From: JAGQVA01 sp033764335
Lineage (GTDB): Bacteria > Bacteroidota > Bacteroidia > J057
Direction of reading: 5' to 3'
DNA: 64,000 nt
NCBI GenBank assembly: GCA_033764335.1
Contig: JANRJC010000007.1
Coordinates: 62,001 to 126,000 of the forward strand
The position numbers were made by a program, and so were the translations under genes. The notes beneath the pieces are model-generated. The model was not told the DNA's origin. It did not search any database and saw only the letters and a list, made by a program, of their open reading frames with translations. Positions 1-9,640 of the stretch are shown here, piece after piece. The number at the start of each line of letters is the position of its first letter. Position 1 is the stretch's first letter.

Positions 1-3000
1 AATTGTAAGGATTTACTCCGCCCGTCGCCGATACGGAAATGATTCCATTTGCCTCTCCATAACATCTAACATTGCTGATAGAGTCTAATGTCAGCACCAA
101 CAACGGCGGTTCGGTCAGCGTGTCTGAAACCGTAGCGATACATCCCTGTGAGTCTGTGACGATAAAATTGTATGTGCCGGAAGGCCAATTCGCGAATAGC
201 GAATCAGTCTGAAAATTGCCATTATTTACCGAAAAAATATAAGGTGATGTTCCCCCGGAAACTGATAATTGCAGGCTGCCACTACTATCGCGAAAACAGG
301 CAACCGGCTGGTTGTCAAAGATGCGGGCAATTAGGGTATCGGGTTGGGTGAGGTTTATTATAACGGTATCGGTGCAGGCATTGTCATCCCGAACGACCAC
401 CTGATAGGTTCCGGCAGCCAGGCTGTCAAAAACGGGTGAAACACCAAACCCTGCGTTGTCAAGCTGATAGGTATATAGCCCGGTTCCTCCCGTAACGCCG
501 ATACTAAACCGCCCGGTTTTATTTCCCCAGCAGTCCACATTCCGTAGCGAATCCACCCCGCCGGAGAGTAACGACGGCTCAGAAATGACCGTGTCCACCG
601 TTGCAACACAGCCGCTGTCATCCTGCATGACGATGGAGTAGGCGCCCGCAGGCAAACCCGAAAAGACGGAGTCGGTTTGTGAGGGGTTTCCATTAAGAGA
701 AAAAAGGTAGGGCAATGTTCCACCGGCAGCGTGAAGAGTAAGAGTGGCGGAACTGTCATTAAAACATAAAATTTCCGTAACACCCGTTATCGCAAAAGTT
801 AAGGGTTGTGGCTGTGTGATATAGTAGGGAATGGGCACAAGGCATCCGTTGGCGTCATAACCGAGGAGGGTATCGGATGAGGCAGGAAGGTTTATCAGGG
901 CTTGGGTAAGTGGGAAAAAATTAAACCCGTCGGCAGTGTATTGATAAGGGCCTGTACCCCCGATCGCCTGAAATGTAAGCTGTCCGGTACTGTCACCAAA
1001 ACAGCCCACATTGTTTTGCTGATCTATACCAATGGCAAGTCCCGTAGGTGTGGTCACGACGGTATCTACTGTGGCCAGACATCCATTAGCATCTAATACG
1101 CTGAGCGTATAAAACCCCGCATAAAGAGAGTCAAAAACGGGCTGATTCTGGAAGGGAAAAGCATTGATCGCATATTGAAAAGGAAGGGTGCCACCCGCCC
1201 CGGCTACGCCCAGTACACCGGTATTATTCCCAAAACAATCCACATCCTGGCGCTGATTGACAGAAGCTGTGAGAAGCAACGGTTCGGTAATGGTCACAAT
1301 CTGGCTGTCGGTACAACTGCTATCGTCCCTGACTACAAAGGTATAACTGCCCGCCGCCAGTCCCTGAAATACAGGACTGCTGCTATAAGTTCCGCCGCTG
1401 AGCGAGAACTCCCACGGGGCCGTTCCGCCAGAAGCCGACAAGGTTGCCAAACCACTATTATTCCCAAAACAATCCACCATCAAAAGCACCGGGTTTTGGA
1501 AAATGAGCTGCGGCGGTTCGGTAATCTGTACCGGGAAAGTAGCCACACAACCGCTGTCATCCTGGATGTTTATCGGATAAATACCGGCTGCAAGGTTGCT
1601 GTAAAGTGTATCACCGGTAAATGGGCCGTTTTGGAAGGAAAACAAATAATTACCCACGCCGCCACTGGCATTTACCGAAAAAACCCCCGTCGCATTTCCA
1701 AAACAATTGACATTGGAAATCACCTGCGATTGGAGTGCCAGCGGTGTGGGTTCGGTAATGGAAAAACTAACTGTCTTTGTACAATTCAACCCATCGCGAA
1801 TCCATGCGGTATAAGTGCCTGCGGAGAGTCCGGTAAAAAAAGGATTGGGCTGGAACAGAGACCCATTGAGTGAATAGCTGTATCCGCCACTGCCGCCATT
1901 TCCGCTCAGAAAAACTTTTCCGGTATTTCCGCCAAAACAAGCTACGGAGATTGTCTGGGTAATGGAGACCGAAAGAACCGGATTTTGAGTAAGGGTAATG
2001 ACAACCGTATCTAGGCAATTATTGGCGTCGCGCACGATGCAGTTGTAGGTTCCTGCAGCGAGGTTGTTGTAGTTGGGCGAGTTTTGGAATGGCGTACCAC
2101 TTACGGAAAATTGATAGGGCGCAGTACCTCCGGTGGCCAGTACCTGAAACGACCCGGTATTTGCGCCACCGCAGTTTATATTTTGTTGTTGAACAAGGCT
2201 GAGGTTCAGCACAGGCGGTTCGGTAATGGCAAAGTTGAGGGTTGTATCACAGCCAATTCCATCGGTAATGTCCAAAGAATAAATCCCGGGCGAAAGACCA
2301 GAGAGCAGATTCTGGCTAGAACCCGTAGAGGCAGTCTGAAGAATATTTCCACCGGAATCCTTCCATGTGAAAGTATAAGGAGGCACACTGGAAATGGCCG
2401 CGAGGGCGGAGCCGTTGTTGTTGCCATTACAATTGATCTGCGTGAGGTTGAGCGTCGGCACTGCCTGCGGCAGCACAACGATACTGTCCTGCACGGTGTC
2501 GCAGGGGGTAAAAACCGTTACGCCGTAGGTTCCCGGCTGAGAGACCACTGCGGTTGAATCCGTACTCCCGTCAAACCACAAGTAGGAAGATTCTTCCGTG
2601 GAGGCATTAAGCACGAGGGTACTGCCGTTGCAGAGGAATGCCTGTGGCGGGAGGATATCCGTTACGGGGGGCCTTATGCCAATCTGGATCGTATCATAAC
2701 GAATCACACAACCGTCGGTAACCTGTACAGTATAAGTGGTCGGTCCCGGAGGAGAGGCTATCGGGTTTTGAATAAAAGGATCGCTGAGATTGGCGGAGGG
2801 GTTCCAAATATAAGTATCACCCGCACCTGCGTCAAGTTGAAGCGAGGAGCCAGGGCAAATAGCGGTATCGCTAAGTGCTTCGTAAAAAGAGACAAAGTCG
2901 AGACAGAAAGCCTGTTCGTTGGTATAGGAACCCGTCGCGGCAGTAAAACCCCAAAATACCATGGGATTATTGCTGAAAGTACTCTGGACAATATTTCCGG

Positions 3001-3574
3001 TATAGGTAATTCGCAGTACGCAGTCAAAATAAGCGCGGAGGATCATGGAATCAGCGTTCCACGTAACGCGGAAGTCGTGGTAGTTACAATCTTCGACATT
3101 GGGAGTAGCGGCGGAGATAGAGACGGGGCCGGCGAGGTTATTGGCGTTGTTGTGGAAGATGCTGCCATTGCGCAGCACAGCAATATGATCAAAAGAGGGA
3201 TCGCCCACGTCGCTATTTTGCCAGGTATCGAGTTCGACAGCAATGGAGGGCGAGATACCGGCAAAACCGAGACCGCCGCCACTGGAGCCGACGGAAGTGC
3301 TGACCCGTTGGAGGACGAAGGCCATACCATCGGCGCCGAAGGCGTCGTTGCAGCCCAGTTTGACCTGAAAGATGAGATCAAAAGACTGCGAAATATTCAC
3401 CTGATTGAGGTACCAGACCGAGGCATTCTGGAAAGTAGCCGGAGTGGTGAGGCGGAAACAGTCGCCACCGAGATTGACGGCAGCGCCGTTGAGCGCGTAT
3501 TGGGCGGAGCCATCAGACCCCAACACCCCCACCAGAAATGCTAAGGCGACAAAACGGCGAACTCCCCCTTTCAT
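1..3574 (-). CDS. Giant L-type lectin / SprB-repeat surface adhesin (C-terminus beyond window)
   Basis: The frame is open from an ATG at 3574 to the left edge, 1,191 codons, so only the N-terminal part is seen. Residues 1-24 form a signal peptide (MKGGVRRF, a hydrophobic core, then SAQ). Residues about 25-235 look like an L-type (legume-like) lectin domain, with DGMAFVLQ and VELDTWQN as typical strand motifs. A PKD/Ig-like segment follows (about 240-370). From about residue 375 to the edge there are about 11 SprB-type repeats of roughly 75-78 residues, each with a core like V(N/D)CFGNxxG, then GGxxPYxYSL, LxAGxY and VxDxxGC. SprB is the gliding adhesin of Flavobacterium, secreted by T9SS. This protein is probably a surface adhesin binding glycans. 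An in-frame ATG at 3592 is an alternative start. Family is clear; ligand and role are inferred. Confidence 0.85.
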   Translation of the reverse strand, partial: MKGGVRRFVALAFLVGVLGSDGSAQYALNGAAVNLGGDCFRLTTPATFQNASVWYLNQVNISQSFDLIFQVKLGCNDAFGADGMAFVLQRVSTSVGSSGGGLGFAGISPSIAVELDTWQNSDVGDPSFDHIAVLRNGSIFHNNANNLAGPVSISAATPNVEDCNYHDFRVTWNADSMILRAYFDCVLRITYTGNIVQSTFSNNPMVFWGFTAATGSYTNEQAFCLDFVSFYEALSDTAICPGSSLQLDAGAGDTYIWNPSANLSDPFIQNPIASPPGPTTYTVQVTDGCVIRYDTIQIGIRPPVTDILPPQAFLCNGSTLVLNASTEESSYLWFDGSTDSTAVVSQPGTYGVTVFTPCDTVQDSIVVLPQAVPTLNLTQINCNGNNNGSALAAISSVPPYTFTWKDSGGNILQTASTGSSQNLLSGLSPGIYSLDITDGIGCDTTLNFAITEPPVLNLSLVQQQNINCGGANTGSFQVLATGGTAPYQFSVSGTPFQNSPNYNNLAAGTYNCIVRDANNCLDTVVITLTQNPVLSVSITQTISVACFGGNTGKVFLSGNGGSGGYSYSLNGSLFQPNPFFTGLSAGTYTAWIRDGLNCTKTVSFSITEPTPLALQSQVISNVNCFGNATGVFSVNASGGVGNYLFSFQNGPFTGDTLYSNLAAGIYPINIQDDSGCVATFPVQITEPPQLIFQNPVLLMVDCFGNNSGLATLSASGGTAPWEFSLSGGTYSSSPVFQGLAAGSYTFVVRDDSSCTDSQIVTITEPLLLTASVNQRQDVDCFGNNTGVLGVAGAGGTLPFQYAINAFPFQNQPVFDSLYAGFYTLSVLDANGCLATVDTVVTTPTGLAIGIDQQNNVGCFGDSTGQLTFQAIGGTGPYQYTADGFNFFPLTQALINLPASSDTLLGYDANGCLVPIPYYITQPQPLTFAITGVTEILCFNDSSATLTLHAAGGTLPYLFSLNGNPSQTDSVFSGLPAGAYSIVMQDDSGCVATVDTVISEPSLLSGGVDSLRNVDCWGNKTGRFSIGVTGGTGLYTYQLDNAGFGVSPVFDSLAAGTYQVVVRDDNACTDTVIINLTQPDTLIARIFDNQPVACFRDSSGSLQLSVSGGTSPYIFSVNNGNFQTDSLFANWPSGTYNFIVTDSQGCIATVSDTLTEPPLLVLTLDSISNVRCYGEANGIISVSATGGVNPYN

Positions 3575-3746
3575 AATTGAAAAAACATTCATGCAGGGAA
3601 ATTCGGGAAATATTGGGTGGGAAGCAAAAGGAGAACTTTCCTCCACAATTTGTAACTTGGAATCCGCTGCGGGTAACCTCGACTCAGCCGAAACGAAAAA
3701 CTCCGGCAGAGATACGAGGCCGTTGTAGTACCTTAAAATTGAAAAA

Positions 3747-4565
3747 ATGAAAAGAAAAGAATTATTCGAATTTGAGGATTTCCCGTGGTTGCCAAATGTG
3801 ATTCGCACAGGAGTGACCAACCTAATTGTGGTTTTTCATAAATTAGCGGGAACCGCCGAAGTGATAGCGGACTTAATTTTGAACGTACGCGAAAAATACA
3901 ATTTTACACAAATTACCGACTTAGGTTCGGGTTCGGGAGGCCCGATGCTCGAAGTCATCCAAAAAATAAATGCCGGGGATAAACACTCAAAAATGAATTT
4001 GGTTTTAACCGACTTTTATCCAAATCCCGCCATAGTTGACAAAATAAATAAACAAAAACTGCCCAATATCAGGTATCAGGATACATCATTAGATGCTACC
4101 CAAATAAATACCGCCCCCGATGGATTAAAAACCATGATAGCCAGTTTCCACCACATGAAACCGGCAACCGCCCAAAAAATCCTTCAATCCGCTCAGCACA
4201 GCAGACAACCCATTCTCATTTATGAACTCGCAAAAAACAACATCCCTATACTTCTCTGGTGGTTATTTTTGCCCCTTTCTTTAGTGATTCTTATAGTGAT
4301 GTGTTTGATAATGACCCCATTTGTAAAACCCTTATCATTTAAACAAATATTATTTACCTATCTAATCCCAATTATACCCTTGGTTTATGCTTGGGACGGG
4401 CAAACATCACTCATGAGAACCTATACTTTTGAAGATATTGAAAGTTTGCTGGGAAGCGAAAAAAAAGAAGATTATCAATGGGCAATTGGAGATGCCCAAA
4501 AGCGCAATGGAAAGAAATTTGGGTATTACATAATGGGTTATCCGAAGAGTGAAAATGGCCTGTAA
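3747..4565 (+). CDS. Class I SAM-dependent methyltransferase-like protein with membrane segments
   Basis: The protein has 272 residues. Residues 54-70 carry a motif I-like glycine-rich loop (ITDLGSGSGGPMLEV), followed by an acidic strand end (LVLTDFYPNP, about 95) and a FHHM segment near 135. This is the pattern of a Rossmann-fold methyltransferase that binds S-adenosylmethionine. Residues about 165-222 are strongly hydrophobic and probably make two membrane helices, which is unusual for this fold and suggests a membrane-bound or lipophilic substrate. The gene is visibly more AT-rich than its neighbours and stands alone, divergent from the giant adhesin and upstream of the sigma factor. The substrate is unknown. 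Confidence 0.7.
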   Translation: MKRKELFEFEDFPWLPNVIRTGVTNLIVVFHKLAGTAEVIADLILNVREKYNFTQITDLGSGSGGPMLEVIQKINAGDKHSKMNLVLTDFYPNPAIVDKINKQKLPNIRYQDTSLDATQINTAPDGLKTMIASFHHMKPATAQKILQSAQHSRQPILIYELAKNNIPILLWWLFLPLSLVILIVMCLIMTPFVKPLSFKQILFTYLIPIIPLVYAWDGQTSLMRTYTFEDIESLLGSEKKEDYQWAIGDAQKRNGKKFGYYIMGYPKSENGL

Positions 4566-4669
4566 CATGTTTGGCTTATTTTAAACCTCCGGAAGGCAAA
4601 ACCACCCGACAAATTTCAGGAACTTGATTATATTGGGATAAAATAGCTTGTTTTATATCTGGGAACCGT

Positions 4670-5233
4670 ATGTCCACATGTGATGATCTTGCACCTCAGT
4701 TGCTGGAAAAAATAAAAGAATGGAATGCCCAAGCACTCAATAAATTGAGGGACTGTTATTTTCGTATGGGTGTAAACCTTCTGAAAAAAGAAAAGTGTTT
4801 GGAAATGGAAGCGCAGGACATCTGTGCGGCTTTTTTTGAAAAACTTTGGATAAAATTTACGCGCGAAAATGGATGGAAAATTGAGGATTTTAAGAGTTAT
4901 TTTTCAACCAGTATTATTCGGCAATGGGCGAAGAAACAGAAAAAAGAACAACATGTTTCGTTTGATGATTTTCTGCTTTTGAAGGAGGATTTATTTTATG
5001 AAAATGATACCGAACAGGAACATCTTCTCAAATTAATGGAGCGGGGCCTCGAAATACTTAAGAATAAAAACCCTAAATGCTGGGAATTACTGGACCGGTT
5101 TTACCGTGGAGATCAGAGTATGAAAGAAATTGCCGAAGCGATGGGTTATAGTTCCGAAAATGTTGCAAGAACAACCAAAAATCGCTGCATGGATTATCTG
5201 AAAGAAATTATCAAAAACCTTGACCAGAAATAA
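4670..5233 (+). CDS. ECF-type RNA polymerase sigma factor
   Basis: The 187-residue protein has the two-domain layout of an extracytoplasmic-function sigma factor. A region 2-like helix bundle spans about residues 20-100 (ALNKLRDCYFRMG, DICAAFFEKLW, YFSTSIIRQWAKK). A region 4 helix-turn-helix lies at about 140-180 (MKEIAEAMGYSSENVARTTKNRC). It would redirect RNA polymerase to a small regulon. The next gene starts 12 bp downstream and has the layout of a membrane anti-sigma factor, so the two are probably co-transcribed and the sigma factor held at the membrane. ATG at 4670 is the only sensible start. Confidence 0.88.
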   Translation: MSTCDDLAPQLLEKIKEWNAQALNKLRDCYFRMGVNLLKKEKCLEMEAQDICAAFFEKLWIKFTRENGWKIEDFKSYFSTSIIRQWAKKQKKEQHVSFDDFLLLKEDLFYENDTEQEHLLKLMERGLEILKNKNPKCWELLDRFYRGDQSMKEIAEAMGYSSENVARTTKNRCMDYLKEIIKNLDQK

Positions 5234-5245
5234 GCAATAGAAGCA

Positions 5246-6010
5246 ATGAACCCTTATCAGGAAGAACTTGACCGCTTATTTCGGGGAGAAATGCCCCGAG
5301 AAGAAAGGTTATCCTTTTTCAAACGGATGGAAACTGAGCCAGAACTGGCTGAGGCCTTTCGTTTTCAGGAGACAATGATTCTCGCCTTATCCAATAAAAC
5401 TTCCCGCGAAAATTATGAAAAGGCCGAAAGGGCAGAAGGCGGGAAATCCCTCCGTACCAAACGGCTTCCCCGGCTGTATATTTATGGCATAGCAGCCTCC
5501 ATTGCCCTGATCGGACTGGTATTTATTTGGCAATATTTGTTTTCTGGTTCTCAATTTCCGGATGGGATAAGCTATGAACTTCGCCCCATGAGTGAGGTAA
5601 AAGGCAGCGGAACGGAAGGTTTAATCGCGTTTCCTAAATCAGTGGGAGACTACCAGCAGAATCTGGATTTTTTTGTGAAAGGAAGTGATTCTATCCCGAT
5701 TACACACAACCTCACTAGGCAAGAGACCCTGCGCAGATATTACGCAGGGATCAATTATCTGTATGCACCTGCCCCACTGAAGAATCTGGAAAAGGCCGAA
5801 AAATATCTCAGCGAAACCGCCGAGTATGGAGAAGAAATTAATGACCGTTGGGCTGCATGGCTGCAACTTTCTCTGCTGTATTATGAAAAAGGAGATCAGG
5901 ATCGGGCCATTCAGGCACTCCAAGAAGTGACTAAATATGACACCAATCCTGAAAATAAATATTACCAGATTGCCCTTAAAAATTTGAAGATAATTTCTCC
6001 CAAACGCTGA
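5246..6010 (+). CDS. Single-pass membrane protein with TPR tail, probable anti-sigma factor
   Basis: The protein has 254 residues. Residues 1-75 are charged and helical (NPYQEELDRLFRGEM, then EERLSFFKRMETEPEL) and resemble the cytoplasmic sigma-binding arm of anti-sigma factors. Residues 77-98 are one membrane helix preceded by arginines and lysines, so the N-terminus should be inside. Residues about 155-250 carry TPR-like helices (AEKYLSETAEYGEEIND, WLQLSLLYYEKGDQDRAIQAL) on the periplasmic side. No zinc-binding HxxxCxxC motif is seen. It lies 12 bp after the sigma gene and its stop is 4 bp from the stop of the convergent TPR-CHAT gene. The anti-sigma role rests on position and topology. Confidence 0.7.
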   Translation: MNPYQEELDRLFRGEMPREERLSFFKRMETEPELAEAFRFQETMILALSNKTSRENYEKAERAEGGKSLRTKRLPRLYIYGIAASIALIGLVFIWQYLFSGSQFPDGISYELRPMSEVKGSGTEGLIAFPKSVGDYQQNLDFFVKGSDSIPITHNLTRQETLRRYYAGINYLYAPAPLKNLEKAEKYLSETAEYGEEINDRWAAWLQLSLLYYEKGDQDRAIQALQEVTKYDTNPENKYYQIALKNLKIISPKR

Positions 6011-6014
6011 TTGA

Positions 6015-8960
6015 TTATTTGTTTCTCTTCCTGTAGAAAAATAGGACAAAAAGTACGCCTATTACCAGTCCCAGCAATACATACCCATACCCAAAGGATG
6101 AAGAAAAGGTCATCGGAGAATAGTCGCCTATAGACACCGAAGCAGCCCAATAATAAGGATAATGTTCCCCTTCGCTGCGAACATATTGCATTTGTGCCCT
6201 CTTCCAAGCCTGATCGCGGGAAAGTCCTTCTTTTAGATTTTCGAAGTAACCCTCCATCAGTATTCCCGCAGCAGCGTCTTCCACCTTCCAAAGACTCATC
6301 ATCACCGAATGCGCCCCGGCAAAAGTAAAGGCCCTATCCAGACTCAATATTCCCTCCCCCGCTGCGTGTTTTCCCACACCTGTTTCGCAGGCATCTAGGA
6401 CAATCTGCTCATTGGGGAAGCTATATTCGTAGATCGTCTGAGCCGGAAGCGAATCCTGTTCAGAAAACATCAACCGGGAAAGCGCCGGATCCGTGGGATC
6501 TGTGCGTCCATGAGTGGTGATATGGCAGATTTTAAATTGCGGGCCTTTTTCGAGGAAGGTTTTCATCAGGTATTTGGGATCATCAGGTGTTGTGTAAGTC
6601 TGGGACGAAATGCCCCATTTTGCGCCGATGGCTTCAACCGCCTTTTTTGAATAGACCAGTTCTTTTAGTTGGGGCCAGGGTGCAAACCCGCCGTAATCCG
6701 CGATAAACTTTGTATCCTTCTTCCTCAGCGATTCGCGAAATGCAATGCCTGCCGAATATTGGTAGTTGATAATAATTTTTTCGTCCAACACTACATATTC
6801 CCAGGGAGTAACGCTTTCTTCATTTGGTTTAGGAAGAGACTGTAAAAAAGCGTTGAAATTGAGAAAGTTCAGATTACCATCTCTCGCAATCTGAAGCCGA
6901 CAGGGTTGATCGGAGATGTTTTTCAGCACGTGTATCGCCGGCTGAAGTAGTTCGCTGTAAAGTTTGTGCCCGGTAACGGCAATATGGCTGTATTTCCAGC
7001 TTTTTTCAGAAGAATCGGGGTGCATGGCAACGCCCCGGCGAAACTTCGCAATCAGCGAATCCGTTACCCCGCAGGTCTGAAAAGTAACCATTGTATCCGG
7101 GGTGATGAGGAAAGCATAAATGGCATCATCGGTTGTGAGGTATTCCAGCAGGGCTTCGTTTTTTTTCAGTAGTTGTTGTTGCACAATGGATACGGGAATA
7201 TTGTTTTTCCCAAACCGTAACTCGTAGTAATCGGGAAAGGTCTGCTGGTAGTATTTTTCCAAACTGCTCCACGCCGCTTTTGTGGAGGTGAGTTCGGTGA
7301 CTTTCGGTTCATTTTCGCCCGCTTGTTTTCGGGTAAAAACTTCCGTTTCCAGTCTGCTGAGATTTTCTGCGAGAATCCTTTCCCGGATAATAGAGTCTGC
7401 CGGCACCTTGCCGAAGCGTTTGACCTCACCCCTTTGAATCCCATAAAACAAAAGATTGTATTTATTTGCCTCCGAGTATTTCCATGCTTCGTTGTGGTAA
7501 AAATCTGCCCGGTCGGGTTCCAGTTCTGCGAGAAGGAAAGCCACTTTTACTGCATTTTCATACAAAGCGGAGGCGGAATCGGCGAGGCTGAACTCCGTTT
7601 CTTCTTTAGCAAAAAAGTCAATTCGCCAAAGCGAGTCCACAATCGAAAGTGCCAGTTCACTGGTATTGAGGGAGTGTTTGAGTTCGGAAATAATTTCTGC
7701 CGTAATGTCAATTGTGGCTTCCGCAGACAGACAATGCTGGTAGTTCAGTTTTGTAAAACAATCTTCAGCCAGATATAGGGCCTTGAGATATAGCGCCTCT
7801 ACCGACTGCAGATCGTGGAGAATTTCGGATGGTGAAGGATTTGTATCGAAAGCACTTTCGGAGGGATAGTTGAGCGATTGCAGAGAAATTGCCTGCTGGA
7901 TATGGTCTATTGCTTTTTGTTTTTCCCCGATCTCATGCCAGCAGCGGGCGAGTTGGAGGTAAGTAAGCACATCCGAACGGTCGCCGGGATCGGCTTTTTG
8001 GCGGGTGATGTCGATCGATTGTTCAAACCGGCCTATCGCCTCCGCAGGTTTTTTTCGTTTGCGGCTGATGATGCCCAGATTGTAGAGATCAACTTCTGCC
8101 GATTCAATGTTTCCTAATTGCCTGGCAAGGGAGAGTGACTGGTTGTAATAATATTCCGCAGAGTCTAGGTTTCCCCGGTTTTCGTGAAGGAGGCCGATAT
8201 TGCTGAGGTAGGCTGGGTAGAGTTGGGGCATTAAGTTGTTAGGATCAATAGAAATAAGAAGATTAAGGGGTTTATCCAGTAAATGCAGATATTTTTCGGC
8301 ACTGTCAGTTTTGCCTACGGCAAGATAAGCGAGTGAGACCGTGTGGTAATGCGTCCATCTGGCGTTAAGAATCTGATAGGCGATCCTCTGTTTAAATTCT
8401 GGGTTTTGAGTGGTATCTGACATATAAGTCAGATTTTTTATACGCATTCGTACCACAGTATCCATAGACAGAATGCTTTCCATAGCTTTGAGAGGACGAG
8501 CAGTTTCTGCAAGGCCATTTATCAATGCTGCCTGAAGAAGTAGTAATGCTGCGTGATTGTCGGGTTGATGTTTTATAAGAGAGTCATGTGCTGGAAACAA
8601 AAATGTGAAAAGTCCATACTCGTATAGTTCTTTTTCCATGAAAATAGCTGCTGCGCTCGCATTTGCCTGCGCATAAATTCCCCAGATTTTTTTTTCGCGG
8701 CAGGTGCCGATAAGGCTTTCATAAATCGAAAGGGCAGAGTCCGACAAGCCGTAGGATAAAAGATACGACGCCTCAATTAATTTTTGTTGCAGACTATCGG
8801 CAAATTCCGGGCTATAAGCAGGAACTACCGGATGATCTGTAAGTTCGGCAGGAGGGTTATTTTTCTGGCAACCAAAAAATGTGGCCGAAAAAACGATTAG
8901 GAACATACCCCACAAAAAGGTTCCGTGGGCAGATTTCTGCCCGAAATAGGTCGTTTTCAT
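6015..8960 (-). CDS. Exported TPR-CHAT caspase-like protease, membrane anchored
   Basis: The start chosen is the ATG at 8960, giving 981 residues with a lipoprotein-like signal (hydrophobic core ending FFGCQKNN). The ORF extends further upstream to 9092, but that stretch has no signal-like character. Residues about 30-450 hold TPR units (SAEYYYNQSLSLARQLGN, AIDHIQQAISLQ). The C-terminal part is a CHAT domain of the caspase/HetF clan, with the catalytic pair visible as His817 in ITTHGRTDP and Cys858 in LDACETGVG, 41 residues apart. Residues about 955-976 are a membrane helix followed by RKRNK, so the protease domain should face the periplasm. It is convergent with the sigma/anti-sigma pair, 4 bp away. 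The substrate is unknown; the neighbouring membrane TPR protein is an obvious candidate. Confidence 0.88.
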   Translation of the reverse strand: MKTTYFGQKSAHGTFLWGMFLIVFSATFFGCQKNNPPAELTDHPVVPAYSPEFADSLQQKLIEASYLLSYGLSDSALSIYESLIGTCREKKIWGIYAQANASAAAIFMEKELYEYGLFTFLFPAHDSLIKHQPDNHAALLLLQAALINGLAETARPLKAMESILSMDTVVRMRIKNLTYMSDTTQNPEFKQRIAYQILNARWTHYHTVSLAYLAVGKTDSAEKYLHLLDKPLNLLISIDPNNLMPQLYPAYLSNIGLLHENRGNLDSAEYYYNQSLSLARQLGNIESAEVDLYNLGIISRKRKKPAEAIGRFEQSIDITRQKADPGDRSDVLTYLQLARCWHEIGEKQKAIDHIQQAISLQSLNYPSESAFDTNPSPSEILHDLQSVEALYLKALYLAEDCFTKLNYQHCLSAEATIDITAEIISELKHSLNTSELALSIVDSLWRIDFFAKEETEFSLADSASALYENAVKVAFLLAELEPDRADFYHNEAWKYSEANKYNLLFYGIQRGEVKRFGKVPADSIIRERILAENLSRLETEVFTRKQAGENEPKVTELTSTKAAWSSLEKYYQQTFPDYYELRFGKNNIPVSIVQQQLLKKNEALLEYLTTDDAIYAFLITPDTMVTFQTCGVTDSLIAKFRRGVAMHPDSSEKSWKYSHIAVTGHKLYSELLQPAIHVLKNISDQPCRLQIARDGNLNFLNFNAFLQSLPKPNEESVTPWEYVVLDEKIIINYQYSAGIAFRESLRKKDTKFIADYGGFAPWPQLKELVYSKKAVEAIGAKWGISSQTYTTPDDPKYLMKTFLEKGPQFKICHITTHGRTDPTDPALSRLMFSEQDSLPAQTIYEYSFPNEQIVLDACETGVGKHAAGEGILSLDRAFTFAGAHSVMMSLWKVEDAAAGILMEGYFENLKEGLSRDQAWKRAQMQYVRSEGEHYPYYWAASVSIGDYSPMTFSSSFGYGYVLLGLVIGVLFVLFFYRKRNK

Positions 8961-9206
8961 ATATATCAAAAATAAGTTAGTGAGAAAGGTGATTTTTTTT
9001 TGTAACAGGTGTTTACCTTTTTTAAAATCTGACTCTAGGTAAATATAGCACAAAACCGGAATAACATAATGCTCATCCGTTCTTTTTGCCACTGACGGTA
9101 AAATGCATGCAACGATTGCCTCCGGTGGTTTCTGAAAGCGCTTTCTGATCCTTTTTGATTCGCCCGTAGGGGCATGGTATTCATTTTAATCATTAAAAAT
9201 TTTTCT

Positions 9207-9620
9207 ATGAATTCTACAATTGTATTCCGTCAGGAGACGGCAGGATCAGATTTTGCCTTACGCTCCGCTATTCGTCCGCTAGTGTTGTTTGTCATAGCCA
9301 TCATCGTTATTCCCCAATTTGTACAGGCCCGGGGGGTTGTGATTAAGATCGAAGACATTCAGGCGCGGATTTCCCATCCCGATTCTTCGATTGTCATTGC
9401 CCCTAACCCGGTCTATGACTATGTGGAAATCACGGCAGGTCCACTGGCCAACATCAGCAACCTCGACATTGTCAACTCCTCTGGTGCGCTGGTATTTTCC
9501 GCTTCGGTGAACGGCACAGAAACCTTTGAGGCAGATCTGGCGCCCGGGGTATATTATTTCCGCATCCAGACCAATTTTGAACTAGTCGTAGAGGCCGTGG
9601 TGATATCAGCGGAACAATAA
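9207..9620 (+). CDS. Small exported protein with T9SS C-terminal sorting domain
   Basis: The preferred start is ATG 9207 (137 residues) because it leads directly into a signal-like segment (LVLFVIAIIVIPQFVQAR). The upstream ATG at 9174 would add 11 unrelated residues. The C-terminal 75 residues match a type A sorting domain of the type IX secretion system: IAPNPVYDYVEI, then the IVNSSGALVFSA strand pair, then LAPGVYYFRI. Almost nothing lies between the signal and the sorting domain, so this may be a minimal secreted peptide or the relic of a larger cargo. It is divergent from the CHAT gene. Confidence 0.7.
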   Translation: MNSTIVFRQETAGSDFALRSAIRPLVLFVIAIIVIPQFVQARGVVIKIEDIQARISHPDSSIVIAPNPVYDYVEITAGPLANISNLDIVNSSGALVFSASVNGTETFEADLAPGVYYFRIQTNFELVVEAVVISAEQ

Positions 9621-9640
9621 TCATTTGCCGAACATTAGTT

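Noticed and set aside
1..2450. Regular 230-bp repeats as a CRISPR array or non-coding satellite
   Set aside because: They are diverged at DNA level and translate to conserved SprB protein units, not identical short repeats with spacers.
1175..3544. Long plus-strand frames opposite the adhesin
   Set aside because: The minus strand is open throughout with a clear signal peptide, lectin and SprB repeats; the plus-strand frames are its shadows.
4670..8960. A type III-E CRISPR (Craspase) locus
   Set aside because: A TPR-CHAT protease and a sigma factor are present, but there is no gRAMP effector, no repeat array and no Cas gene; only an analogy is kept.
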